Below are positions 1 through 8,347 of a stretch of 45,457 nucleotides of DNA, one piece after another; position 1 is the first letter of the stretch; the number at the start of each line of letters is the position of its first letter. Source of the DNA: Bacillus sp. 7884-1. Lineage in GTDB: Bacteria > Bacillota > Bacilli > Bacillales > Cytobacillaceae. A program made the position numbers and the translations under genes. The notes beneath the pieces are model-generated. The model worked only from the letters and a program-made list of their open reading frames with translations, made no database searches and was not told where the DNA came from. The stretch covers positions 1 through 45,457 of the forward strand of contig NZ_NPDD01000117.1 of the NCBI RefSeq assembly GCF_002272245.1, given 5' to 3'.

Positions 1-93
1 GCACAAATCAACAGAGTTCTAAAATCATAAATTTACCTTTAACACAGCCTTTTATGAAGAACCGTATCAAAAAAATGAAGGAGGAGAATAAAT

Positions 94-2649
94 TTGAAGA
101 AGACAAATACAAAAAAAGTACTATCCACTGCTTTAGCATTGCCCCTGCTATTAACAGGTGTATCTGGTGTATCTGCTGTTGAGGTCCAGAAAAACAATGT
201 TACTAGTGATCTAACAGGCATCCAATTAGAGTATCTCGACAGAGGTTTAATTGCCGCACCAACCTCTGAGGGAGTATTCCTAAGCTGGAGATTATTAGCG
301 AATGAAGCGAAAGGTTATTCGGAAACAGGATTAACAGGTGTCAACTTCAATGTATATCGTGATGGTAAATTGATTGCAAGTGTTGAAGACAGCACCAACT
401 TTGTAGATCAAGATGGCGACTCCGATTCCAGCTATTATGTTCGTTCTGTATTAGATGGAATAGAGTTGGATCAAAGTTCTTCTATTACTCCCTGGCAGCA
501 ATCATATGTTGACTTGCAGCTTAAGAAACCAGCAGATGGTGTGACCCCTGCAGGAGAGAGTTATACGTATTCTGCAAATGATATGAGTGTCGGCGATGTT
601 GATGGAGACGGGGAATATGAGTATTTTGTTAAGTGGGATCCCTCTAACTCTAAGGATGTTTCACAGGTAGGATACACCGGTAACACCTATATTGATTGTT
701 ATAAATTTGATGGGACACTCTTATATCGGATAGACTTAGGCGTTAATATTCGTTCTGGTGCGCACTATACACAGTTCTTAGTTTATAACTTTGATGGTGA
801 TGGCAAATCCGAAATAATGTTCAAAACTGCACCTGGCACTAAAATTGTTAAGTTTGATAATAAAGGAAATGTCACCTCTGAAAAGTTTATTACAATGCCT
901 CAAAAAGACATCGATGCTGGATATAGTAACGAAGATGATTATCGGATGAGCAGAGAAGACTATTATAATCATGTTGTTGACATGTTTTTGGGCTGGCATG
1001 AGCATGAAGAAGTGGTCAATGGAAATTGGCCAAGCACGCTTGAAGAAGCCTTTGGTATTGATAAACAATACAACTATCCATTATCAAAAGAAGATGCTGA
1101 GAGTTTAACAGATTATTTCATGGATACATTTGCACCAAGTCGAAGCGGACGAAATAATTTACGAGCATTTGAAGGCTTTATTTTAGAGGGTCCAGAATAT
1201 TTAACGGTCTTCAATGGTGAAACAGGCGAAGACATGGATACGATCGATTACAAACCAAGCAGACATGATGATGGCCTAATGTGGGGCGACTATGCAATGT
1301 CTAGAATTGAACCAGGTAACCGTGTCGACCGGTTCCTTGCAAATGTCGCGTATCTTGATGGAGAAAAGCCATACGCCGTGTTTGCCCGCGGCTATTACAC
1401 AAGAGCCAATCTCGTTACATATAGCTGGGATGGTAAAGAACTAAAAGAAAATTGGACTGTTGATAGCGGATGGACACCAATGAGTAATCCATTTAATGAT
1501 GGTCCGCATGGCAGGGACGGGACTGATCCGGAATTTGGCATCCTAACAACACAAGGAGCACATTCCCTGAGTGCAGCTGATGTAGATGGAGATGGCAAAC
1601 AAGAAATCGTATACGGAAGTGCGACCATTGATGATGATGGCTCCTTGTTATACAGTTCAATGGATATAATGCCTCCAGAAAGCGCATCACCTGGAACCAC
1701 TGCCAGACTTGGCCATGGAGATGCGATGCATGTAACAGATATCGACCCAAGCAGACCTGGAATGGAAATCTTTATGGTACATGAAGGCGCTGCATGGGCA
1801 CCTTATGGCTATTCATTACGTGATGCTAAAACAGGGGAAATTATTTATGGTGGCTATACTGGCAAGGATACAGGACGAGGAATGATTGGTGACATTGATC
1901 CAACACATCCTGGTTTAGAAACTTGGGCCGTTGGATTGTGGAGCGCCGATGGAAACAAAATTAGTAACTCATCACCTGGCACAAATATGAATATTAAATG
2001 GGCTGGTGATATGACCACTCAAATTGTGAATGGTTCAGGTGACGGTACCACCACCATTGATGATTGGAAAAAAGGAAGAGTTCTTACAGCTGAGGGCACA
2101 AGAACCAATAACGGCACAAAGGGCAACCCAAGTTTAGTTGCAGATATCTTTGGTGACTGGAGAGAAGAACTTCTAGTAAGGACCGAAGATAGTTCAGCGA
2201 TTCGTATTTACTCAAGTACTCAGGTTACTAACCACAAATTATATACGTTAATGCATGATGCCCAATACCGAGCGGAAGTAGCTAGACAAAGTACAACCTA
2301 TAATCAGCCTTCTTATACAAGCTTTTACTTTGGAAGTGATACCAATTGGGCGAATGTCCCTCTTCCAAATCTTTCTACACCAGGTTTGCTGTCAGTTTTG
2401 GAAGAAACAATGGCAGAATATAAAGCAAGTAAAGAATTGACTGGACCGTTAGCTTCTAAATTAGAAAATTCACTCAAACAGGCAGAACACCACTTGGAAA
2501 AAGGATTTAAAAAGCAAGCACTAAAATTTATGGAGAAATATGTATTAGAAATCAACAAAAAAAATAATGCGGCTTACATCTCTTCTAGTGCAAAACTGAA
2601 CTTGACACATAAAGCTCAATTATTCATTGACATGTTGGAACAAAAATAA
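94..2649 (+). CDS. Secreted rhamnogalacturonan lyase (PL11) with C-terminal FIMAH-like domain
   Basis: The protein has 851 residues. An N-terminal signal peptide (KK-rich start, hydrophobic stretch, likely cleavage after VSA at about residue 28) points to export. The body matches polysaccharide lyase family 11 (YesW/YesX type), which cleaves the rhamnogalacturonan I backbone of pectin by beta-elimination. Repeated calcium-binding loops such as DVDGDGEYE, NFDGDGKSE and DVDGDGKQE are visible. The last 80 or so residues form a charged helical region (KLENSLKQAEHHLEKG) that resembles the FIMAH domain of Bacillus secreted enzymes. B. subtilis YesW is about 620 residues, so this one is longer mainly through that tail. 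Start is TTG at 94, chosen because GAAGGAGGAG lies just upstream. It stands alone and converges on the minus-strand catabolic operon; no functional link with that operon is evident. Confidence 0.9.
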   Translation: MKKTNTKKVLSTALALPLLLTGVSGVSAVEVQKNNVTSDLTGIQLEYLDRGLIAAPTSEGVFLSWRLLANEAKGYSETGLTGVNFNVYRDGKLIASVEDSTNFVDQDGDSDSSYYVRSVLDGIELDQSSSITPWQQSYVDLQLKKPADGVTPAGESYTYSANDMSVGDVDGDGEYEYFVKWDPSNSKDVSQVGYTGNTYIDCYKFDGTLLYRIDLGVNIRSGAHYTQFLVYNFDGDGKSEIMFKTAPGTKIVKFDNKGNVTSEKFITMPQKDIDAGYSNEDDYRMSREDYYNHVVDMFLGWHEHEEVVNGNWPSTLEEAFGIDKQYNYPLSKEDAESLTDYFMDTFAPSRSGRNNLRAFEGFILEGPEYLTVFNGETGEDMDTIDYKPSRHDDGLMWGDYAMSRIEPGNRVDRFLANVAYLDGEKPYAVFARGYYTRANLVTYSWDGKELKENWTVDSGWTPMSNPFNDGPHGRDGTDPEFGILTTQGAHSLSAADVDGDGKQEIVYGSATIDDDGSLLYSSMDIMPPESASPGTTARLGHGDAMHVTDIDPSRPGMEIFMVHEGAAWAPYGYSLRDAKTGEIIYGGYTGKDTGRGMIGDIDPTHPGLETWAVGLWSADGNKISNSSPGTNMNIKWAGDMTTQIVNGSGDGTTTIDDWKKGRVLTAEGTRTNNGTKGNPSLVADIFGDWREELLVRTEDSSAIRIYSSTQVTNHKLYTLMHDAQYRAEVARQSTTYNQPSYTSFYFGSDTNWANVPLPNLSTPGLLSVLEETMAEYKASKELTGPLASKLENSLKQAEHHLEKGFKKQALKFMEKYVLEINKKNNAAYISSSAKLNLTHKAQLFIDMLEQK

Positions 2650-2685
2650 AGACGTAATAATAAAAACAACCACCCTGCCAATTGC

Positions 2686-2876
2686 TATAGGCGGAGATTT
2701 TCCGATTAGATGGATAATGGAGCTCGTTTCGGAGTATATAAGGGGAGATTTTCCGACTATGCAAAGCAAAATCTCCCTTTTTAACGATTTTCGAGCCAAT
2801 AGGCGGAAACTCTCCGTCTAATTAAGCTAATTTCGTAGCTATTTACTAAATTAGAGGAATTTTTCCGCCTATTTAT
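2686..2876. repeat. GGCGGA...TTTTCCG intergenic repeat cluster
   Basis: Four imperfect copies of a unit like TAGGCGGAGATTTTCCG occur near 2688, 2739, 2800 and, inverted, near 2850. Each is internally semi-palindromic. Similar elements are scattered between genes in several Bacillaceae genomes (recalled, not searched). A short open frame at 2627-2821 runs through it and is not credible as a gene. Confidence 0.6.
2743..2782 (+). terminator. Rho-independent terminator of the PL11 gene
   Basis: GGGAGATTTT (2743-2752) pairs with AAAATCTCCC (2768-2777), followed by five T on the plus strand. It is embedded in the repeat cluster, about 95 bp after the lyase stop codon. Confidence 0.65.
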
Positions 2877-2909
2877 CAGCTTGGATGCTTATTCAAATGA
2901 TAAATAAAG

Positions 2910-2941
2910 AAAAAGACGTATGCCAATTCATACGTCTTTTT
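2910..2941. terminator. Bidirectional terminator between PL11 gene and etfA
   Basis: A perfect 13-bp stem AAAAAGACGTATG / CATACGTCTTTTT with a 6-nt loop. It has A/T tracts on both sides, so it can stop the converging transcripts. It lies 38 bp past the etfA stop. Confidence 0.9.
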
Positions 2942-2979
2942 GTGTCTTTTAATAAGAAAGCACCAGAAAACGGAACCCT

Positions 2980-3960
2980 TTATACTAGCACTTTTTTTAA
3001 CTTTTCAGTTAGTGCAGGAATGACAGTCTTATAATCAGCTACGACTCCAATATTTGCCCTTTTATAGATTGGAGCCTCAACGTCTGTATTAATGGCAACA
3101 ACAGTTTTTGCATTTGTAATACCTGCTAAATGCTGACTGGCACCTGAAATGCCTACTGCAATATAAAGGTCTGGAGCTACAACTGCACCAGTCTGCCCCA
3201 CTTGAAGATTAGAAGGAACCCAGCCCGCATCACAGGCTGCTCGTGAAGCACCAACAGTACCTCCCAGTAAGTTTGCCAGTGTTTGAAGCATATTGAAGCC
3301 CTCAGCACCTTCGATACCTCGTCCACCAGAAACAATAATTGACGCATCTTCGAGCCGAATATCTGACAAAGCCGACTGAATCTTAACAACTAATTTCGTT
3401 ACAATTATCTCTTCTGAAGGATAATAGTCTACTGGAATGATTTCACCTGTTGCTGTCTCGTCAAACTCCGCTAACTCCTGACTCTTTTGACGGATACCAA
3501 CTACCACCTTAGAACGGGTAGTAGTGTATTCCCCGTATGCCTTGTCTCCATAGATTGGGCGAACCCATGTTAGTTTGTCGTTGCTGGTATGAAAATCAAC
3601 TACTTCCGTAATAGCAGATGCGCAATTCCGTGTAGCTAATCTGCCTACTAAATCCTTACCCATCTTGTCGAAGGACAGGATAAGGATATCGGCTCCAGAC
3701 TGTTGAAAAACTGGATGGATGCTGTTAACAAACAGTTCAACATCATATTCAGCTAGCAAAGGATTAGAAATGGTGTAAGCGATGCTTGCCCCACTGGCTA
3801 TTGCTTCCTTAGCGCCAGCCTCAGCAAAAGGTCCAAGTGTGACAGATCGAACTTCGCCTCCAGTGGAACTAGCCAAGCGACTGCCAAATGCTATCGCTTC
3901 CTTGGCACCTGAACTCAAGCCATCCCCCTGTTGATTTGCAAATACAAGAATTCTCGACAT
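2980..3960 (-). CDS. etfA: Electron transfer flavoprotein alpha subunit
   Basis: The protein has 326 residues. The C-terminal half carries the FAD-binding signature of ETF-alpha (SGGRGIEG, then VGASRAACDAGWVPSNLQVG, then VGISGASQHLAGI). With EtfB it forms a soluble heterodimer that carries electrons from flavoprotein dehydrogenases to the quinone pool. I start at the second in-frame ATG (3960) because GGGGGAATT sits just upstream; a longer frame to 3993 would overlap the end of etfB. It is the last gene of a ten-gene minus-strand run starting at 12733. No ETF:quinone oxidoreductase is in the window. A dedicated ETF suggests that at least one island flavoenzyme is a dehydrogenase, not an oxygenase (inference). 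Confidence 0.93.
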   Translation of the reverse strand: MSRILVFANQQGDGLSSGAKEAIAFGSRLASSTGGEVRSVTLGPFAEAGAKEAIASGASIAYTISNPLLAEYDVELFVNSIHPVFQQSGADILILSFDKMGKDLVGRLATRNCASAITEVVDFHTSNDKLTWVRPIYGDKAYGEYTTTRSKVVVGIRQKSQELAEFDETATGEIIPVDYYPSEEIIVTKLVVKIQSALSDIRLEDASIIVSGGRGIEGAEGFNMLQTLANLLGGTVGASRAACDAGWVPSNLQVGQTGAVVAPDLYIAVGISGASQHLAGITNAKTVVAINTDVEAPIYKRANIGVVADYKTVIPALTEKLKKVLV

Positions 3961-3973
3961 AGTTGAATTCCCC

Positions 3974-4768
3974 CTATATAATCTTGAGAGCAAAAAGCCG
4001 GTCAGCTAATTCGCTAGCAAGTTCTGCGCCATCATTGCCAGGCAAGACCTCGCAAGCAACTTCCATATTCAGGACGTATGCCCGCTCTAGCTTAACACCT
4101 GGTTGACAACGCTCAGGATCAAGATTAAGATCGTCTGATTCTAATAGTACAATGGGTTTACTTCTCGCAAGTCTAATATCCTTGACCTTCGGAAGCCTTG
4201 GAACGTTTGTCTCAGAGCTTATGATGGTAAATACAGCAGGAGATGGAACACTGACAACAGCATATCCACCTTCAACTTCAACAGTAGCCTTTGCACTATT
4301 CTCTTCCACCTCAAGGTCTGAAACAAGTGTTACACAAGGAATTCCTAGTTCTTCAGCCATAACAGGTCCAACAAGACCTTCCTCGATATCACTTGCTTGG
4401 TACCCTGTCAGCACAAGTTGTGCTCCACCTAAGGACTTAATGGTTTGTGCTAGAATATGGCCAACAGCCTGTCCGTCTAGATTCTCCCATTCTTCATCCC
4501 ACACCCTTACAGCTGCATTCGCAGTAAAGGCGAGTGCCCTGCGTAGTACCTCCTCCGATTCCTCATCACCTAGACAAAGTGCTGTTACAGTAGCTCCAGG
4601 AACCTTATCACGAAGTTGAACAGCTAGTTCAAGCGCATTCTCCGCAAATGAATCTAGTACAAAGTCAGTGTCACTATTCTCAGGACGATTCGTCTCGGGA
4701 TCAATTTTAAAATATTTTGGTGTAATTTCCGGGTCTAGAACCTGTTTAAGACATACAACGATGTGCAT
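3974..4768 (-). CDS. etfB: Electron transfer flavoprotein beta subunit
   Basis: The protein has 264 residues and begins MHIVVCLKQVLDPE, typical of ETF-beta/FixA. The nucleotide-binding loop LTGYQASDIEEGLVGP follows near residue 120, where ETF-beta binds AMP. The C-terminal stretch NVPRLPKVKDIRLARSKPI matches the family recognition-loop region that contacts partner dehydrogenases. Its stop lies in the etfA leader, so the pair is co-transcribed. RBS is GAGAGGTGA. It is probably a catabolic paralogue and not the housekeeping ETF, because it is embedded in the aromatic island and not beside fatty-acid genes (inference). Confidence 0.93.
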   Translation of the reverse strand: MHIVVCLKQVLDPEITPKYFKIDPETNRPENSDTDFVLDSFAENALELAVQLRDKVPGATVTALCLGDEESEEVLRRALAFTANAAVRVWDEEWENLDGQAVGHILAQTIKSLGGAQLVLTGYQASDIEEGLVGPVMAEELGIPCVTLVSDLEVEENSAKATVEVEGGYAVVSVPSPAVFTIISSETNVPRLPKVKDIRLARSKPIVLLESDDLNLDPERCQPGVKLERAYVLNMEVACEVLPGNDGAELASELADRLFALKII

Positions 4769-4804
4769 CTCAATTTCACCTCTCTATTTGTTCACTTTTT
4801 CGTT

Positions 4805-5650
4805 TTAAACTCCTATCCCTTTAACGGATAGCCCTTTGTCGTCTTTAGGATTAGGAGAAGGTATGAATCCGTACATTTCCCTTAGTCTTTCCACTGCCTC
4901 AACAGGTGGCTTTGCATTGTAGAATCCACGACGGGTCATATAGACACCCGAATTTTTGCGCAAATCTACAAGTGACTCGCACATCTTGATTCCAGCCGCA
5001 AAGGAGTCAACCACTGGCACATCGCCAATTCTAGAAATTCCATGTGTCGCTAAAAAGACATTCATTGGACCCTCTCCTGGAATGATTACATCGGCTCCAT
5101 CTGCGATAGCCAGCTCCGCTGCTTTTTTGAAGGATTCAATGATCGGCTCAGGGTCATTGAATCCGGCCATAATGTCTTCAAAGCCCACCTCAGTTTGAAC
5201 GATTGGACCAAGTTTTCCTCCTAATCCGTACTTGTCAGCATTCTGACGGAGTTGATCTGCTAATGGAGCTAGGAAATTTACTACTCCTATACGGTCCCCA
5301 AGCATGGATGCCATATGGAAGGAGGCTTGACCATACCCCACTACAGGAATATCTACCAACGTACGTGCTTCCAAAAGCCCTACGTCCGGTATGGTTGCAA
5401 TGAACATTGCATCGTACCCGGCTTTTTCAGCTGTAAGTGCAGCTCGTACGAACTGTTCCCGGTGGAGATTTTGTAGGTAGGAATGGGTTATAAAGATCCC
5501 AGGGTAGTGGGAAGGATACGTCTCTTCCGACATACCATGTAAAACCACCTCGACATCCTGGCGAGCAATCCTGCTTACATGTTTGATGATTGCATCCCGA
5601 TAATGGGGAACCCGGTCAATAGTTGTAAGACTTTGATGCCAAATTTTCAT
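4805..5650 (-). CDS. Asp/Glu/hydantoin racemase-fold protein lacking both usual catalytic cysteines
   Basis: The protein has 281 residues. Fold-level features of the Asp/Glu racemase superfamily (which includes hydantoin racemase and maleate isomerase) are visible: alternating strands and helices, and the two half-site loops. In the first loop the usual catalytic Cys position reads FIATIPDVGLLEAR (Thr86). In the second it reads VIIPGEGPMN (Glu193). The only cysteine is C224, outside both loops, so two-base Cys racemisation looks impossible. It could be a lyase, decarboxylase or isomerase using other chemistry, or a binding protein. It sits between a FAD_binding_2 flavoprotein and etfB in the operon, with RBS AAGGAGGT. 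Confidence 0.7.
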   Translation of the reverse strand: MKIWHQSLTTIDRVPHYRDAIIKHVSRIARQDVEVVLHGMSEETYPSHYPGIFITHSYLQNLHREQFVRAALTAEKAGYDAMFIATIPDVGLLEARTLVDIPVVGYGQASFHMASMLGDRIGVVNFLAPLADQLRQNADKYGLGGKLGPIVQTEVGFEDIMAGFNDPEPIIESFKKAAELAIADGADVIIPGEGPMNVFLATHGISRIGDVPVVDSFAAGIKMCESLVDLRKNSGVYMTRRGFYNAKPPVEAVERLREMYGFIPSPNPKDDKGLSVKGIGV

Positions 5651-5740
5651 ACAGAAGACCTCCTTTTTACGGAATTGTATTGTATCGAATTATATCTGCG
5701 TTTCTCAAATTATATTTGCGTTACGACCAATCTATCATTC

Positions 5741-7117
5741 TCAAACAACTGCGTTCTCAGACAATGCCTCCCGAACAGCAACCCGTCCAAATACCGCTGC
5801 CTTCCCCAACGAACTTCCCGTCATGTATCCGGCCCCATGGAATCCGCCAGTTACTTCTCCCGCTGCATACAATCCCGGAATCGGCTCACCGAAAGAATTC
5901 ACTACCTTGGCTTCAGCATTGACAGACACACCTGCATAGGTTGCCAGCATAGCGACCGTTGATTCGAATGCATAGAATGGGGCTTTTTCAATTGATGTTG
6001 GTTTTCCATAGTTATGTGTCAAAGAATTTCTGCCATAGTCTGGATCTTCTCCGTTAAGAACGCCTTGATTATATCTAGAAATGGTATCTTCCAATACTTC
6101 TATTGGAACATCAATGCAATCTGCCAATTCCTCCAAGGTACCAGCCTTGTATAGCAGTCGGCGTCTATTTAACAATTCAAAGTCATAGAGAGGATCATCA
6201 AATACACTCTTATCCATGACAGTCTGATCCCAAACCTGATAACTAATCTGCTCCGGCTGCTCGAAAGCTGCTTTACCTAATAATTTATAAGAAATAGACT
6301 CATTAACGAATCTCTTACCAAACTGATTAACCATAATTGCACCTTTGTAAAAAGCCAATCCCTGCGACTTAACCGGTCCTGCTGCACTTGGATGGAAACC
6401 GTACGTTCCATTTAAATACGGCAGATCCTGGACCCATGCACCATGTTCCCAAGCCATCCGAATTCCGTCACCCTGGTTCCCAGCACCACCAATCCTTAGT
6501 GCCCCCTTTAATTGCGGTGCAAAATGACCAAGCAGCTCTTCACTTTTAGCAAACCCTCCAGAGGCAATTAATACCCCTTTAGTCGCGAGCGCTTTTTTCT
6601 CTGCACCTTCGGCCTCGTATAATACCGTATCAATCCGACCTTCAGCATTCTTAAGTAGTCTTCGTGCTGGAGCATTAAAGCAAATTGTCACGTTTGGTAA
6701 CTGCTTAACCCTTCGGTATAAGGACTGGATTGCTTGATGAGGATCAATAATATGCCCACGTGGAACACTATGACCACTTACCGCTTCCAACGATCTGAAC
6801 TCGACACCGTGGTCAACCAGCCATTGATAGGTTTCTAACTGTTGTTCGCCATAAGCGTCTACTAGTGTTTTTTCATTTACTCCACCGCCAACTTCCACCA
6901 TGTCAGCCAAAAGGGATTTAGTAGAATCGATTATTCCTGCCTTCTCCTGCATATCCGTACCTGCAAATGCCATATACCCTGAACTGAGGACCGTGCTGCC
7001 GCCAAGTTCATCCTGTTTTTCAAGGAGCAGGACATTAACGCCCTGCTCCCCAGCCTCCACGGCAGCACACATTCCTGCCAGTCCTCCGCCTAATATGATC
7101 AATTCATAGCAATCCAT
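5741..7117 (-). CDS. FAD-dependent oxidoreductase, fumarate reductase/ketosteroid dehydrogenase (FAD_binding_2) family
   Basis: The protein has 458 residues. The N-terminal dinucleotide fold ILGGGLAGMCAAVEAG is followed by an acidic strand end (LLLEK) and GGSTVLSSGYMAFAG. The C-terminal FAD cap reads GLYAAGEVTGGFHGAGYM, and a mid-domain ILIASGGF-type strand (GVLIASGGFAKSEE) is present. The family reduces or dehydrogenates C=C bonds next to carbonyl or carboxyl groups. No signal peptide or heme motif is seen, so it is cytoplasmic and must exchange electrons with another carrier, possibly the ETF encoded downstream. The start is 6 bp after the GlcG-like gene. The substrate is unknown. Confidence 0.85.
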   Translation of the reverse strand: MDCYELIILGGGLAGMCAAVEAGEQGVNVLLLEKQDELGGSTVLSSGYMAFAGTDMQEKAGIIDSTKSLLADMVEVGGGVNEKTLVDAYGEQQLETYQWLVDHGVEFRSLEAVSGHSVPRGHIIDPHQAIQSLYRRVKQLPNVTICFNAPARRLLKNAEGRIDTVLYEAEGAEKKALATKGVLIASGGFAKSEELLGHFAPQLKGALRIGGAGNQGDGIRMAWEHGAWVQDLPYLNGTYGFHPSAAGPVKSQGLAFYKGAIMVNQFGKRFVNESISYKLLGKAAFEQPEQISYQVWDQTVMDKSVFDDPLYDFELLNRRRLLYKAGTLEELADCIDVPIEVLEDTISRYNQGVLNGEDPDYGRNSLTHNYGKPTSIEKAPFYAFESTVAMLATYAGVSVNAEAKVVNSFGEPIPGLYAAGEVTGGFHGAGYMTGSSLGKAAVFGRVAVREALSENAVV

Positions 7118-7123
7118 CTGCCA

Positions 7124-7570
7124 TCACACCTCAGACTCAAAAGCTTTTAACACTACTAATGCTGCTTGGCATACCTGCATATCATGTGAATAATGCCCAC
7201 CGCTCACTCCGATTCCACCTATGAGTTCGTTATTGATTTTGATTGGATATCCACCGCCAAAAATGACTAATCTAGGCGTATGAACAATACCATGTAAAAG
7301 TGGAGGATCGTCTTTTAATCTGTCATACCATTCATGTGTTGCACGATTGTAGGCTGCAGCAGAAAACGCTTTATTTTGAGCGATATCAAGACTTAGAACT
7401 GGAGCACCATCCATCGCATAAAATGCTTTTAAATTTCCAGGCTTATCGACAATGGCAATACTAAACGGAATTCCTAGTTCTTGTCCCTTAGCTAATGCAG
7501 CTTCGAGCATTTTATTTGCTAAAGCTAAGCTAATATTTTTTGATTCAATTGCTGTTGTAAAGTTTTCCAT
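7124..7570 (-). CDS. GlcG/HbpS family protein (DUF336)
   Basis: The protein has 148 residues and matches the GlcG/HbpS (DUF336) family across its whole length: start LALANKMLEAALAKGQELG, core IAIVDKPGNLKAFYAMDG, and end GGYPIKINNELIGGIGVSGG. Members bind heme or small ligands, or occur beside catabolic oxidoreductases without a settled function. It contains only one Cys and no membrane segment. It is co-transcribed between the SDR and a FAD_binding_2 gene. Start ATG with GGGGAAAG upstream. An accessory or binding role in the pathway is inference. Confidence 0.85.
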   Translation of the reverse strand: MENFTTAIESKNISLALANKMLEAALAKGQELGIPFSIAIVDKPGNLKAFYAMDGAPVLSLDIAQNKAFSAAAYNRATHEWYDRLKDDPPLLHGIVHTPRLVIFGGGYPIKINNELIGGIGVSGGHYSHDMQVCQAALVVLKAFESEV

Positions 7571-7601
7571 TTTCTTTCCCCTTTTCTATTAACATATTCG
7601 T

Positions 7602-8330
7602 TTATAAATTTACTGGTCTTCCATTCCCAAATGCCTCAATTACTGTCGCGGATACGGCTTTCATTTTTGGCAGACATAAATCAACAATTACAGTTGCCAT
7701 GTCAATTGGATGCAGCCAATTATCTTTGTTCGCTTCTGGTGCAATATCTTCCATCATCTTTGTGTCAACTGGGCCTGGGCAGACCGCATTTACTCTAACA
7801 TTGAACGGTTTTAACTCTTCACCTAATGCTTTAGAAAATCCAATTACCGCAAATTTCGAGGTAATATAGGCACTTCTGTCAGGACCGCCCTTTGTTCCCC
7901 AAATGGATGATAGATTGATAATGACACCATTCCTTTTCTCTTTCATTTGCGGTACTACTGCTTTCGCACATAAAAACACACCGCGGGTATTGATTTCTTG
8001 GACGAAGTCCCACTCTTCAACCGTCGTTTCATCGAATGGCTTTAGCAGCATGACACCAGCATTATTGATTAAAATATCAATCGTTCCGAGTTTTTCTACC
8101 GTTTCCTGAACTGCTTTATTAACATCTTCCTCAGAGCGTACATCACCAGAAAGTGCGATGGCTTCGCCAGCTAGCTCTTCTCTAATATAAGCTGCCACTT
8201 CCGAAGTTTCTGTTAGATTTCGAGAAAAAACAGCTACTTTTGCCCCCTGCTTTGCTAAAAGCAGGCAGGTTTCCCGGCCAATCCCTCTGCCGCCGCCAGT
8301 TACAAACGCAACTTTATTATTTAACTCCAA
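7602..8330 (-). CDS. Short-chain dehydrogenase/reductase
   Basis: The protein has 242 residues, a classical SDR. The cofactor motif TGGGRGIG lies at 11-18, NNAG at 89-92, and catalytic Ser141/142, Tyr155 and Lys159 (YITSK) are present. SR at 36-37 after the second strand hints at NADP preference, which is not certain. The start is TTG at 8330, supported by AAGGAGGGGTGA upstream. It lies in the set I operon, 17 bp from the preceding flavoprotein gene. It probably oxidises or reduces a hydroxyl/keto intermediate of the pathway. Confidence 0.9.
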   Translation of the reverse strand: MELNNKVAFVTGGGRGIGRETCLLLAKQGAKVAVFSRNLTETSEVAAYIREELAGEAIALSGDVRSEEDVNKAVQETVEKLGTIDILINNAGVMLLKPFDETTVEEWDFVQEINTRGVFLCAKAVVPQMKEKRNGVIINLSSIWGTKGGPDRSAYITSKFAVIGFSKALGEELKPFNVRVNAVCPGPVDTKMMEDIAPEANKDNWLHPIDMATVIVDLCLPKMKAVSATVIEAFGNGRPVNL

Positions 8331-8347
8331 CGATAATCACCCCTCCT

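Noticed and set aside
2627..2821. 64-codon plus-strand frame after PL11
   Set aside because: It runs through the GGCGGA repeat and a terminator hairpin.
3961..3993. Longer start for etfA
   Set aside because: It would overlap the etfB end, and the GGGGGAATT site fits the internal ATG at 3960.
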